A DNA stretch of 64,000 nt from Saprospiraceae bacterium (GTDB lineage: Bacteria; Bacteroidota; Bacteroidia; Chitinophagales; Saprospiraceae). The notes under the pieces are model-generated. The model was not told the DNA's origin. It was given only the letters and a program-made list of their open reading frames with translations, and searched no databases. A program made the position numbers and the translations under genes. Shown here in pieces: positions 8,534-16,197 of this stretch (within the stretch, counting starts at the first letter, position 1; each line of letters opens with the position of its first letter). The stretch covers positions 62,001 through 126,000 of the forward strand of contig JABAQQ010000028.1 of the NCBI GenBank assembly GCA_019187225.1. The letters run 5' to 3'.

Positions 8534-9091
8534 TCAATATTTCGGCGCAGCGGCTTGCGCTTGCAGGGTATGGCGCTGGGCGTGCAGCACCACGTATTCG
8601 AGCAGATCGCCGAGCAAAAAACTGAAATGCGGCCAGCGGAAATGCGTCACTTTGGCTTTGTTCAAATCCACTTCGCGGGCTTGCTGTAACAATCGAAGCA
8701 GCATTTCCATGTTGATCAGAAAGGCTTTAACTTCGATGGGTCTGACCTGCAAATATTTTGGGTTGATGCGTTTGGGGCTTTTACGGCGGTTTTTATCCAT
8801 TTGAAGCGGATCCACCGCGCGGATGGCTCTGCGGCCGTACCAGTTCTGTTGACGCTCTCCGGCGGGCGCCCAGGAGCGGGCTTTTGCCTTGTGTATCGCC
8901 AGTTCGATGCGCGGCAGGAAGTAATCGAAATGCGCGTTGAGGTGCGCGAAACACTCCAGCGCGTTCCAGCGCTCCGGGCCGGGACGCACCTGCAAAGCCT
9001 CGGTTGGCAGCAGGGTAAATTGGGAGCGCACCAGTTCCAACAGTTTTTTCAGGTCGGATTCCAGCCGGTCGAGGAGTTCGGATTGTGCCAT
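8534..9091 (-). CDS. DinB-fold (DinB_2/DUF664) metal-binding protein
   Basis: About 185 residues from the ATG at 9091 (MAQSELLDRLESDLKKLLEL). Four long helices carry the histidines of the DinB/YfiT fold: FAHLNAHFDYF after an ERWNALEC segment, and VVLHAQRHTLQA near the C terminus. The segment ALQVRPGPERWNALECFAHL is typical of DinB-like proteins of Bacteroidota. Many are bacillithiol- or metal-dependent transferases, but the substrate here is unknown. An in-frame upstream ATG at 9154 would put the start upstream of the promoter box. The gene ends 26 bp before the riboswitch promoter. Confidence 0.8.
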   Translation of the reverse strand: MAQSELLDRLESDLKKLLELVRSQFTLLPTEALQVRPGPERWNALECFAHLNAHFDYFLPRIELAIHKAKARSWAPAGERQQNWYGRRAIRAVDPLQMDKNRRKSPKRINPKYLQVRPIEVKAFLINMEMLLRLLQQAREVDLNKAKVTHFRWPHFSFLLGDLLEYVVLHAQRHTLQAQAAAPKY

Positions 9092-9120
9092 GAAGTCGTG
9101 TACTTTTAGCGGAAAGGCGG

Positions 9121-9128
9121 CAAAGGTA
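9121..9128 (-). promoter_or_regulatory. -7 promoter element for the DinB-fold gene
   Basis: TACCTTTG on the minus strand, an exact TAnnTTTG match 29 bp upstream of the start at 9091. It supports the shorter reading frame. Confidence 0.55.
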
Positions 9129-9177
9129 GAAATTGAAGTCATACGGACATTCAAGTTCTTAAACTCATTTTTCTCAG

Positions 9178-9262
9178 ACGAAGCACCAATGATCTTTAAT
9201 AGCCCAATGACTTGAATTACCGCTAATGAATGACTTTAATTACCCCCAATGACTTGAATTAC
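9178..9262. repeat. AATGACTTGAATTACC tandem repeat upstream of rimO
   Basis: Three variants of a unit close to CCAATGACTTGAATTACC stand in tandem (near 9198, 9225 and 9247). The same word family fills the variable stems of the B12 riboswitch about 800 bp away and reappears in shorter form near 56060. There is no complementary arm here. It abuts the rimO promoter. Confidence 0.65.
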
Positions 9263-9264
9263 CC

Positions 9265-9272
9265 TAATTTTG
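9265..9272 (+). promoter_or_regulatory. -7 promoter element for rimO
   Basis: TAATTTTG matches TAnnTTTG and ends 9 bp before the rimO ATG at 9282, giving a very short leader. Confidence 0.5.
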
Positions 9273-9281
9273 CACCCGTTT

Positions 9282-10592
9282 ATGAGAACGAAGACTTTTC
9301 GTAAGGATAAAATCAATGTCGTCACACTCGGCTGCTCCAAAAACCTGGTGGACAGTGAGAACCTGATCACGCAACTGCGCGGCAACGACTTCGAGGTGAC
9401 ACACGACGCCCCCGAACTGGACGCCAACGTGGTGATCATCAATACCTGCGGCTTTATTGACGTGGCCAAACAGGAAAGCATTGACACCATCGTCGAATAC
9501 GCGGGCATAAAAAAAACCGGCGGCATCGAAAAGCTGTACGTCACCGGTTGCCTTTCGCAACGCTACAAGGACGACCTAGAACAGGAGATCCCCGAAGTGG
9601 ACGCTTTTTTCGGTACGCTCGAAATGCCCGCTTTGCTTGCCCGCCTCGAAGCCGATTACAAATACGAACTGCTCGGCGAGCGCCAGATCACTACCCTCCC
9701 CCACTACGCTTACCTGAAAATTTCGGAAGGCTGCAACCGCACCTGTTCTTTCTGCGCCATTCCGCTCATGCGCGGCCAACATGTGAGCCGTCCCGTGGAG
9801 GAACTGGTGCTTGAGGCGAAAAACCTCGCCAGGCGCGGCGTAAAAGAACTCCTGCTCATCGCGCAGGAACTCACCTACTACGGTCTCGATCTTTATAAAA
9901 AACGCGAATTGCCGCGCCTGTTGCACGCTTTGGCCGATGTGGAGGGCATCGGGTGGATACGGCTGCATTACGCATACCCCTCCAAATTTCCTCTTGAAAT
10001 TCTGGATGTGATGGTGGAACGTAAGGAAATCTGCAACTACCTCGACATCCCGCTGCAACACGCCAGCGACCATGTTCTAAATCTTATGCGTCGCCAGATC
10101 ACCCGCGCGGAGACGGAAGATTTGTTGGAAAAAATCCGCGCAAAAGTACCCGGCATCGCCCTGCGCACGACTTTCCTCGTCGGACATCCCGGCGAAACGG
10201 AAGATGATTTCGAACAATTGCTGGATTTCGTTCGGCAACAGCGATTCGAACGCGTCGGCGTTTTTCAGTATTCGCATGAAGAAAATACCCGGGCCTACGA
10301 AATGCCCGACGAGGTGCCGCCCGAAGTCAAGGAGGAGCGCGCCAACCGCCTGATGGAAGTGCAGCAGGAAATCTCGTTTGAAAAAAACCGGGCAAAAATC
10401 GGACAGGTATTCAGAACCCTTTTCGACCGGAAAGAAGGCCAATATTTCGTCGGGCGCACGGAAGCCGATTCGCCGGAAGTGGACAACGAGGTGCTTGTGC
10501 CGGCAAAAGGGAACTATGTGCGGCTCGGCGATTTTGCTGAAGTAAGGATCACGGGGGCGGAGGAGTATGATCTTTACGGAGAGGTCGTCTGA
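9282..10592 (+). CDS. rimO: Ribosomal protein S12 methylthiotransferase RimO
   Basis: A 436-residue radical-SAM enzyme that methylthiolates the conserved aspartate of ribosomal protein S12. The N-terminal UPF0004 domain has three iron-sulfur cysteines in TLGCSKNLVDSENL, INTCGF and VTGCLSQRY. The radical-SAM CxxxCxxC is in SEGCNRTCSFCAIPLMRG (about residues 150-160). A C-terminal TRAM domain ends the protein. LGCSKNLVDSE is diagnostic of RimO rather than MiaB. The ATG at 9282 fits the promoter; an in-frame TTG 12 bp earlier overlaps the -7 box. Confidence 0.96.
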   Translation: MRTKTFRKDKINVVTLGCSKNLVDSENLITQLRGNDFEVTHDAPELDANVVIINTCGFIDVAKQESIDTIVEYAGIKKTGGIEKLYVTGCLSQRYKDDLEQEIPEVDAFFGTLEMPALLARLEADYKYELLGERQITTLPHYAYLKISEGCNRTCSFCAIPLMRGQHVSRPVEELVLEAKNLARRGVKELLLIAQELTYYGLDLYKKRELPRLLHALADVEGIGWIRLHYAYPSKFPLEILDVMVERKEICNYLDIPLQHASDHVLNLMRRQITRAETEDLLEKIRAKVPGIALRTTFLVGHPGETEDDFEQLLDFVRQQRFERVGVFQYSHEENTRAYEMPDEVPPEVKEERANRLMEVQQEISFEKNRAKIGQVFRTLFDRKEGQYFVGRTEADSPEVDNEVLVPAKGNYVRLGDFAEVRITGAEEYDLYGEVV

Positions 10593-10601
10593 TCCAAATA
10601 T

Positions 10602-10632
10602 TTTGTGGAAATGGGGATTTAGAGTATTTTTG
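10602..10632 (+). promoter_or_regulatory. Promoter of the toxin-antitoxin pair (TTTG-N19-TATTTTTG)
   Basis: A TTTG box (10602-10605) and TATTTTTG (10625-10632) are separated by 19 bp, an excellent match to the Bacteroidota -33/-7 promoter. It lies 15 bp before the antitoxin ATG. Confidence 0.65.
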
Positions 10633-10647
10633 TAAAAAATTTAAGTC

Positions 10648-10833
10648 ATGTCAATTGAAAAAGAAGTCATTATTAAGTCCATTCAGGAAATGCCCGACAA
10701 GGTTTCCTTCGACCAATTACTTGACAAACTGAAACTGCTCTTTAAGTTGGAAGAAGGGTTGCAAGATATAAAAAACGGAAACTTTGTCTCGCTGGAAGAA
10801 GCCAAAAAGCGGCATGAAAAATGGTTGAAATAG
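10648..10833 (+). CDS. Type II antitoxin-like protein of a ParE/RelE pair
   Basis: A 61-residue helical, charged protein (MSIEKEVIIKSIQEMPDKVSFDQLLDKLKLL ... EEAKKRHEKWLK). The C-terminal EEAKKRHEKWL segment is typical of small antitoxins that wrap a RelE/ParE toxin. It has its own strong promoter and overlaps the toxin gene by 13 bp, indicating translational coupling. Antitoxins of this size usually also repress their own promoter, but no operator was identified. Confidence 0.8.
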   Translation: MSIEKEVIIKSIQEMPDKVSFDQLLDKLKLLFKLEEGLQDIKNGNFVSLEEAKKRHEKWLK

Positions 10834-11126
10834 ACATAACCGGGCGGGCACTCAAGGACATTGATGAAATTGCTGAGTATCATGCGCATTTTTCAGAAAA
10901 TGCGGCTCGAACATACATAAAAAGAATATATGCCGCCCTTGACCTTTTGAGGTCATTTCCCAATCTGGGTAAAGTCTCACCTGAACTTGATTATCCGAAA
11001 GTTCGTGAAATTCTCGCCGACCCATACAAAATCTATTATCATGTCGTTTCGGAAAAACTCATCCGAATTATCACCATTAATCTTAGCGGATTACCACTTG
11101 ATTTTGAGAAGTTGAAACCAAACTGA
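10821..11126 (+). CDS. RelE/ParE-family toxin
   Basis: A 101-residue protein with the compact RelE/ParE fold: N-terminal helices (RALKDIDEIAEYHAHFSENAARTYIKRI), then FPNLGKV, then the beta core REILADPYKIYYHVVSEKLIRIITI. The pattern of tyrosine and arginine around PYKIYYHV is that of ParE-like toxins, so either gyrase or the ribosome could be the target. The frame is intact, unlike the second toxin gene of this window at 55.5 kb. Confidence 0.85.
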   Translation: MVEIDITGRALKDIDEIAEYHAHFSENAARTYIKRIYAALDLLRSFPNLGKVSPELDYPKVREILADPYKIYYHVVSEKLIRIITINLSGLPLDFEKLKPN

Positions 11127-11149
11127 CATGGCAGTCACCATTGCGCTGT

Positions 11150-12577
11150 ATGCTCTTTTCCATCCTTCCTCACGAACGCAAGATATTCGAACTCATCGGC
11201 GCCTGTGCCCGCCAGATCGGCGCACCCGCTTATGTCGTGGGCGGCTACGTGCGCGACCGCCTGCTGGGCCGTGCTACCAAAGACATTGACATCGTATGCG
11301 TCGGCAGCGGCATCAAACTGGCCGAAAAAGTCGCGTCCAAACTCACCCCCACCCCCAAAGTCGCCTTTTACAGCCGCTTCGGCACAGCAATGCTGCGGCA
11401 TGAAGGCATGGAAATCGAATTTGTCGGCGCCCGGCGCGAAAGTTACCGCGACGACAGCCGCAAGCCCGACGTGGAAGAAGGCTCACTGGAAGACGACCAA
11501 AACCGACGCGATTTTACCATCAACGCGCTGGCCGTGAGCCTCAACGACAATAGCTTCGGACAAATCCTCGACCCCTTCGACGGATTGGAACACCTGGAAC
11601 ACAAGATCATCAAAACGCCGCTCGAACCCGGCAAAACATTTTCCGACGACCCCTTGCGAATGTTGCGCGCCATCCGTTTCGCCAACCAACTGGGCTTCAC
11701 CATCGAGCCTGTCACCTTCCAGGGAATCGTCAAATACCGCACCCGCATCCACATCATTTCCAAAGAGCGCATCGCCGCCGAACTGGACAAAATCCTGATG
11801 ACGCCGACACCTTCCGTCGGATTCAGGTTGTTGTTCGACAGCGGTTTGTTAAAAATTATTCTTCCCGAAGTGGCCGCATTGCAAGGCGTGGAAGACCGCG
11901 CCGGGCGCGCACACAAGGACAATTTTTACCACACCCTCGAAGTGCTCGACAACCTTTGCCGCCGCAGCAACAATGTCTGGCTCCGCTGGGCAGCGCTCCT
12001 GCACGACATCGCCAAACCTGCCACCAAACGCTTCGACAAAGAAACGGGCTGGACCTTCCATGGCCACGAATGGATGGGGGCCAACATGGTGCCTAAAATA
12101 TTCCGCAATCTCCGCCTGCCGCTCGGCGCCGAAATGGACTATGTGCAGAAAATGGTGCGCCTCCACCTGCGCCCCATCTCGCTGACCAAAGACCAGGTGA
12201 CCGACAGCGCCGTGCGCCGCCTCCTCTTCGACGCCGGACCCGACATTGACGACCTGATAAAACTCTGCGAGTCGGACATCACCACCAAAAACCCGCGCAA
12301 AATGGCACGTTACTTAGAAGGTTACGAATACCTGAAAGAGCGCATGTCCTTAGTGAGCGAGACTGACCGGCTGCGCCTGTGGCAACCACCCATCACCGGC
12401 GAGATCATCATGCAAACCTTCGGTATACAGCCATCGAAAGAAGTCGGCGTTATCAAAACTGCCGTGCGCGAGGCGATCCTGGATGGGGAAATCCCGAACG
12501 AGTACGAGGCGGCGTTCCAGCGGATGCTGGAAGAGGGGAAAAAGATTGGGCTGGCGGCAAGAAAGGGTGAGCAGTAA
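11150..12577 (+). CDS. cca: CCA tRNA nucleotidyltransferase with HD domain
   Basis: About 475 residues. The N-terminal nucleotidyltransferase domain shows AYVVGGYVRDRLLGR and the catalytic DxD in KDIDIVCVG, then EFVGARRESY and RRDFTINALAVSL of the class II CCA-adding/poly(A) polymerase family. The RNA-binding neck helices follow. An HD phosphohydrolase domain comes next (WAALLHDIAKPATKRF; FHGHEWMGANM). It adds or repairs the 3' CCA of tRNA. The ATG at 11150 is preferred over a TTG at 11141. Part of its C-terminal coding sequence (12372-12420) has a degenerate second copy at 13325-13391. Confidence 0.95.
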   Translation: MLFSILPHERKIFELIGACARQIGAPAYVVGGYVRDRLLGRATKDIDIVCVGSGIKLAEKVASKLTPTPKVAFYSRFGTAMLRHEGMEIEFVGARRESYRDDSRKPDVEEGSLEDDQNRRDFTINALAVSLNDNSFGQILDPFDGLEHLEHKIIKTPLEPGKTFSDDPLRMLRAIRFANQLGFTIEPVTFQGIVKYRTRIHIISKERIAAELDKILMTPTPSVGFRLLFDSGLLKIILPEVAALQGVEDRAGRAHKDNFYHTLEVLDNLCRRSNNVWLRWAALLHDIAKPATKRFDKETGWTFHGHEWMGANMVPKIFRNLRLPLGAEMDYVQKMVRLHLRPISLTKDQVTDSAVRRLLFDAGPDIDDLIKLCESDITTKNPRKMARYLEGYEYLKERMSLVSETDRLRLWQPPITGEIIMQTFGIQPSKEVGVIKTAVREAILDGEIPNEYEAAFQRMLEEGKKIGLAARKGEQ

Positions 12578-12589
12578 CTTTTTTTATCC

Positions 12590-13216
12590 CTAAACTTTGA
12601 AGACATCGCTTGCCGCAAAAGCAAAACCCGGCAGGGCAGGTGCAGCCGTGCAAATTTTTTCGCCGGTGCAAACAGTCATATTTTCCAGTTCAGTACCCGC
12701 GTACACGTGCACTTCTTGCTGATCGGGGTAAATCAGCCACACCACTTGTACGCCGGCCTTGCGGTATATCTTCATTTTTTCAGCCAGTTTTTGGGCCAAA
12801 TCGTTTCCCGACACTACTTCGATGACGAAGGCAGGTATCTCGATGACGCCTTTTTCCGAAAGTCGTGCGGTTTGTTCCTGTGTTAACCACGCAAAATCAG
12901 GTCGCTTATGCACGCCCGGGAAGAAAAAAAGGTCGGTCTCTGCAAGCAATTGTCCGGTCACTTTTTTAGCCGCTTTGAGCAGCATGAAAAGTTCCTGGAG
13001 GTTGAATTGGATGTACAGTTGATTCGGCTCCATCGAGTTGCGTGTTTTTTCGATTATCCCATTCGTCCATTCATACGTATATCCGTCCTCACGGGTGAGG
13101 TATTTTTTCCGGAAAGTTTCCCAGGAAACGCGGCGTGAAGATTTGGCAGTATCGCTGCCAGCGCTGACCGCGCTGGCAGCGATACTTGCTTTTTCAATGG
13201 AGGCTGCAGTGTTCAT
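12590..13216 (-). CDS. Uma2-family (DUF820) endonuclease-like protein
   Basis: A 208-residue protein with the PD-(D/E)XK-like Uma2 fold: KRPDFAWLT supplies the Asp and PAFVIEVVSGND the Glu, followed by KMKIYRKAGVQVVWLIYPDQQEVHVY. The family is widespread, often multicopy, and its cellular role is unsettled. The ATG at 13216 is chosen; a much longer frame on this strand runs over non-coding DNA and the esterase gene. The first 30 residues are Ala/Ser-rich and partly encoded by a short palindrome (GCCAGCGC...GCGCTGGC, near 13158-13176). It is convergent with cca and is flanked by the cca-like scrap. Confidence 0.85.
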   Translation of the reverse strand: MNTAASIEKASIAASAVSAGSDTAKSSRRVSWETFRKKYLTREDGYTYEWTNGIIEKTRNSMEPNQLYIQFNLQELFMLLKAAKKVTGQLLAETDLFFFPGVHKRPDFAWLTQEQTARLSEKGVIEIPAFVIEVVSGNDLAQKLAEKMKIYRKAGVQVVWLIYPDQQEVHVYAGTELENMTVCTGEKICTAAPALPGFAFAASDVFKV

Positions 13217-13320
13217 TATCTCTGTGTTAAATGCTATTGCGCTATGGATGTGCGCGCCTAATGAGTGCGAAGTTACAAAAAATACCCACATATTCGCACC
13301 ACTCAGTATTAGAAATATCA

Positions 13321-13391
13321 TTCTCTGCCTGTGGCAACAGGCCATCCCTGGCGAGATTATCATGCAAACCGGCATTCTTCCAACGCAATGA
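13321..13391 (+). pseudogene. Fragment resembling the 3' part of cca
   Basis: The sequence LCLWQQAIPGEIIMQTGILP can be read here, against LRLWQPPITGEIIMQTFGIQP in cca. At the DNA level about 38 of 46 aligned positions around CTGTGGCAAC...ATCATGCAAACC agree. It is far too short to be functional. It lies on the far side of the Uma2 gene, so the Uma2 gene is bracketed by cca-like DNA. The esterase ATG overlaps its end. Confidence 0.6.
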
Positions 13392-14251
13392 ACTTCTGGC
13401 AAAAACCCGTCGAGACATTCCACGAACTGCTGCAACGCAAAGCGCCCCACTTGCGGCAAATCCGCCGTTTTCAATCGCTCGCGCTCGACCGGGAAGTGGA
13501 TTTCGACGTTTACCTGCCGCCCGATTACCACCTTTCGATGAGAAGGTATTATCCGCTGTTGGTGCTCAACGACGGTCAAGATCTGCTCCGAATGGGGTTT
13601 AACGCCATTCTGGAGCGCCTGTACCTCAAAAAACAGATCCCTTCCATCCTTTCCGTCGGCGTACATGCCTCCGGCGAGCGCATGCGCGAATACGGCTCCA
13701 CCCGCCAACCCGACTACAAAGGTCGGGGCGACAAGGCGGGCCAATACCGGGATTTTATCATAGCGGAATTATTGCCTTATCTGCACGGTCATTTCCGGCT
13801 CTCCGGTGTGCGGGAAGACATGGCCATTGCCGGGTTTTCGCTGGGCGGTTTGTCGGCACTCGACATTGCCTGGGCGCACCCGCAGATATTCGGCGCGGTG
13901 GGCGTATTTTCCGGTTCCCTTTGGTGGCGTTGGTCGCCTGTGCATACCGCCAATCCGGATGCCGATCGCATCATGCACGACATTGTCCGGAAAACCGCTC
14001 AACCCGATGAAAACCAGCGGTTCTGGTTTCAATGCGGTACCCTCGACGAAGAAGACGACCGCAACGGCAACGGTGTTATTGATTCCATCGACGACACCCT
14101 CGACCTGATCGCGGAGTTAAAAAAGACCGGCGTATGGGATGAAAACATCCGTTACTTAGAAATAGAAGGAGGCCGCCACGAACCTTCCACCTGGGGCGAG
14201 GCAATGCCGGACTTTTTGAGGTGGACTTTCGTGCGGGAGTTGGGACAATAA
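13388..14251 (+). CDS. Putative esterase (esterase D / enterochelin-esterase-like)
   Basis: A 287-residue alpha/beta hydrolase without a signal peptide. The nucleophile elbow is GFSLGGLSALD (serine about residue 159). The oxyanion/strand segment is YPLLVLNDGQDLL and the catalytic His is in EIEGGRHEPSTW. This is the putative-esterase (PF00756) arrangement shared with Fes and S-formylglutathione hydrolases; the substrate is unknown. A segment EEDDRNGNGVIDSIDDT looks like an acidic, EF-hand-like loop. The start is the ATG at 13388, where homology begins. Confidence 0.85.
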   Translation: MNFWQKPVETFHELLQRKAPHLRQIRRFQSLALDREVDFDVYLPPDYHLSMRRYYPLLVLNDGQDLLRMGFNAILERLYLKKQIPSILSVGVHASGERMREYGSTRQPDYKGRGDKAGQYRDFIIAELLPYLHGHFRLSGVREDMAIAGFSLGGLSALDIAWAHPQIFGAVGVFSGSLWWRWSPVHTANPDADRIMHDIVRKTAQPDENQRFWFQCGTLDEEDDRNGNGVIDSIDDTLDLIAELKKTGVWDENIRYLEIEGGRHEPSTWGEAMPDFLRWTFVRELGQ

Positions 14252-14255
14252 AAAA

Positions 14256-14288
14256 CCCCGCCGGCGCACAAAGCGTATTCCGACGGGG
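14256..14288. terminator. Bidirectional terminator between convergent genes
   Basis: CCCCGCCGG pairs with CCGACGGGG with one mismatch across a 15-base loop. A run of A on the left acts as a U-tract for the minus strand. It separates the esterase from the UspA-like gene. Confidence 0.65.
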
Positions 14289-14323
14289 CGAACAAAAACC
14301 TCAAGCTTGAGAATCGAGGGAAT

Positions 14324-15478
14324 TTATTTTAACATGTCGTCGTCCGAGTGCATCACCAGAACGGGCAATCCCGCTCCCAATAATGCCTTTCTCGTGACGC
14401 TTTTGTGCATCAGGGTTTCCCAAAAGCCGCGTTGATGCGTGACAAATACCATCATGTCAATTTTATGCTGGAATGCGTATTCATTCAATTGCTCCACAAT
14501 ATCGTCGCCCACCATTTTGCTGAACAGGAAAGGATGTTCCGAACCTGCGTGTTCGTAATCCACTTCAAACAGTTTGCGTTCCAGGTCTAAACCTTCCTCA
14601 CCGGCCGGGCCTACGTGGACAAAATGAATACGTCCCCCGAACCGCTGTATAAAAGCAACCGCCTGCTTGATACGCAAAGCATCCAGCGAATCAAAATTGC
14701 TTGCGTACAGCACGTTGTTAAAGCCCTGAAATTCCGACTCAGCAGGTATGAACAACACGGGACAATGCGACGTATGCGACACCTCCGTGCTAACCGAACC
14801 GAAAAGATTGCGCGCTACATTCCCCCTCCCCGTCGTACCCATCACAATAAGATCGGTCTTCCTGGAACACTCTTCGATGACCTCTTCCGGAAAACCGTAC
14901 AACACGGTTGATTTAATCTTAGGAGGGGCAATCTCGTCGCTGTTCTTAGGCTCTGCCGGTTTCTGAACGGGCGGTTCGTAGCTGATGTCAATTTTAGCCA
15001 ACGCACTCTTGATGAATTCATCCAACTCGAGTTGCACCGTCTTTTTATAACCCGACAAAAATCCCGACGCGGATGGCATCCCTCCTTCAAAAATGCTGTC
15101 CATCGCATAAACGACCTCTATCCTCGCGTCGAGTTTTTGGGCAAGTTGCCAGCCAAACAACAGCGCGTTCTCAGATGGCTGACTGATGTCAACCGGCACG
15201 GTGATGTTGCGAAGCCGGTATAATTTACTCTTAAAGAGGTAGCGGTTTTGAAAAATGGTCGTTAATTCTTCCACCGTAGGCACCCGGCCTTCTACTACCA
15301 CATCCCCATCGAGCATCAATGCCGGAGTTGAAGAAATGCCATCAGCCCGTATTGTATTGGGTTCCGACACCTCCACTACCCGACTATTCAAAGGGAAAGC
15401 GGACAACGCCGTAGTCAGGTTGTCGCGCAACCGTCGTGTATCGGCATCTCGTTCCCCGAAAATTTTTATCGTGGTCAT
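14324..15478 (-). CDS. Universal stress protein with N-terminal thioredoxin-like domain
   Basis: A 384-residue protein. Residues 1-80 form a small thioredoxin-like domain (TTIKIFGERDADTRRLRDNL; GISSTPALMLDGDVVVEGRVP) in which the usual CxxC is absent. Two UspA domains follow, the first with the nucleotide-binding GTTGRGNVARNLFGSVSTEV (about residues 215-235) and the second degenerate (VTHQRGFWETLMHKSVT). Tandem UspA proteins respond to starvation and low oxygen. It is co-oriented with the upstream CBS gene, 16 bp apart, as one operon divergent from the receiver-CRP regulator. Confidence 0.88.
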   Translation of the reverse strand: MTTIKIFGERDADTRRLRDNLTTALSAFPLNSRVVEVSEPNTIRADGISSTPALMLDGDVVVEGRVPTVEELTTIFQNRYLFKSKLYRLRNITVPVDISQPSENALLFGWQLAQKLDARIEVVYAMDSIFEGGMPSASGFLSGYKKTVQLELDEFIKSALAKIDISYEPPVQKPAEPKNSDEIAPPKIKSTVLYGFPEEVIEECSRKTDLIVMGTTGRGNVARNLFGSVSTEVSHTSHCPVLFIPAESEFQGFNNVLYASNFDSLDALRIKQAVAFIQRFGGRIHFVHVGPAGEEGLDLERKLFEVDYEHAGSEHPFLFSKMVGDDIVEQLNEYAFQHKIDMMVFVTHQRGFWETLMHKSVTRKALLGAGLPVLVMHSDDDMLK

Positions 15479-15494
15479 GGCAACTCAATTTAGA

Positions 15495-15956
15495 TTAAGA
15501 TTCGGCTTCATAGACCAAATGTGGCTGAGCGGGCTTTTCATCGGACAATTTCTTGAGGATATCGAAGGGTGTGATAATGCCCACCAAATCGCCATCCTTC
15601 ACCACCGGCAGCGCATGGAAACGGTTGAGCGTAAATATTTCCAGCGCCACGTTGATCCGGTCATCGGGTTCCACTTTTCCCAGGTGAGTTGTCATAATAT
15701 CTTTCGCGTGGGTATTCTGAAGCCTTTCTTCGTTTGTGATCTTTCCTTCGCCATATAAGGAGGCGCCGCCTAAGAAATGCTCGAAATCAATTTTGGAGAT
15801 GATCCCGACGATCTCGCGAAAACTGACCACCGGAATGTGGTGAAACTTGTGCGCGTCGAAAATTTCTTTGACCTTAAGAAGATTGTCTTCGGGGCTAACC
15901 GTCACCAAATGCTTGTGATCGGTCATAAGGCTGGAGATTGGTGCAAAAACATTCAT
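15495..15956 (-). CDS. CBS-domain protein (two CBS motifs)
   Basis: 153 residues made of a single Bateman module. CBS1 is PISSLMTDHKHLVTVSPEDNLLKVKEIFDAHKFHHIPVV and CBS2 is AKDIMTTHLGKVEPDDRINVALEIFTLNRFHALPVV. Such stand-alone modules sense adenylate nucleotides. The start is the ATG at 15956, where CBS1 begins; further upstream extension is non-homologous. It is first in an operon with the UspA-like gene and diverges from the receiver-CRP regulator, with an FNR-like palindrome in the shared promoter region. Confidence 0.88.
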   Translation of the reverse strand: MNVFAPISSLMTDHKHLVTVSPEDNLLKVKEIFDAHKFHHIPVVSFREIVGIISKIDFEHFLGGASLYGEGKITNEERLQNTHAKDIMTTHLGKVEPDDRINVALEIFTLNRFHALPVVKDGDLVGIITPFDILKKLSDEKPAQPHLVYEAES

Positions 15957-16059
15957 AATGAGAGACTTTTGTTTGGTTAATAAACCGCGTTCATCGAACC
16001 GGCAGGGCAAAGGTGCGCCAGTTACCCGCTTCCGGGAATGACGCAGGTTAGCCGCCCGA

Positions 16060-16073
16060 TTGATTGAAATCAG
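16060..16073. promoter_or_regulatory. FNR-like palindrome in a divergent promoter
   Basis: TTGATTGAAATCAG matches the FNR-family consensus TTGAT-N4-ATCAA at 9 of 10 positions. It lies between the CBS/UspA operon and the receiver-CRP gene, where it could serve either side. Confidence 0.45.
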
Positions 16074-16197
16074 TTGGAGAAGTGGTGGGTCGCTATACAT
16101 TTGTCCGGTTCTATTCTCCGCCGGCAAACAGGGAAGGGGGGAATAGAAGCGGAGCACAGCGTCAGGATCAAAGCCTCGAGCACTTTTTTTGTTATTT

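Noticed and set aside
10648..11126. Toxin-antitoxin pair as a phage defence island
   Set aside because: An isolated ordinary ParE/RelE-type pair between housekeeping genes, with no defence genes nearby.
13217..13744. N-terminal extension of the Uma2 gene to 384 codons
   Set aside because: The extension is antisense to the esterase gene and the cca-like scrap and lacks homology; the ATG at 13216 gives normal family length.
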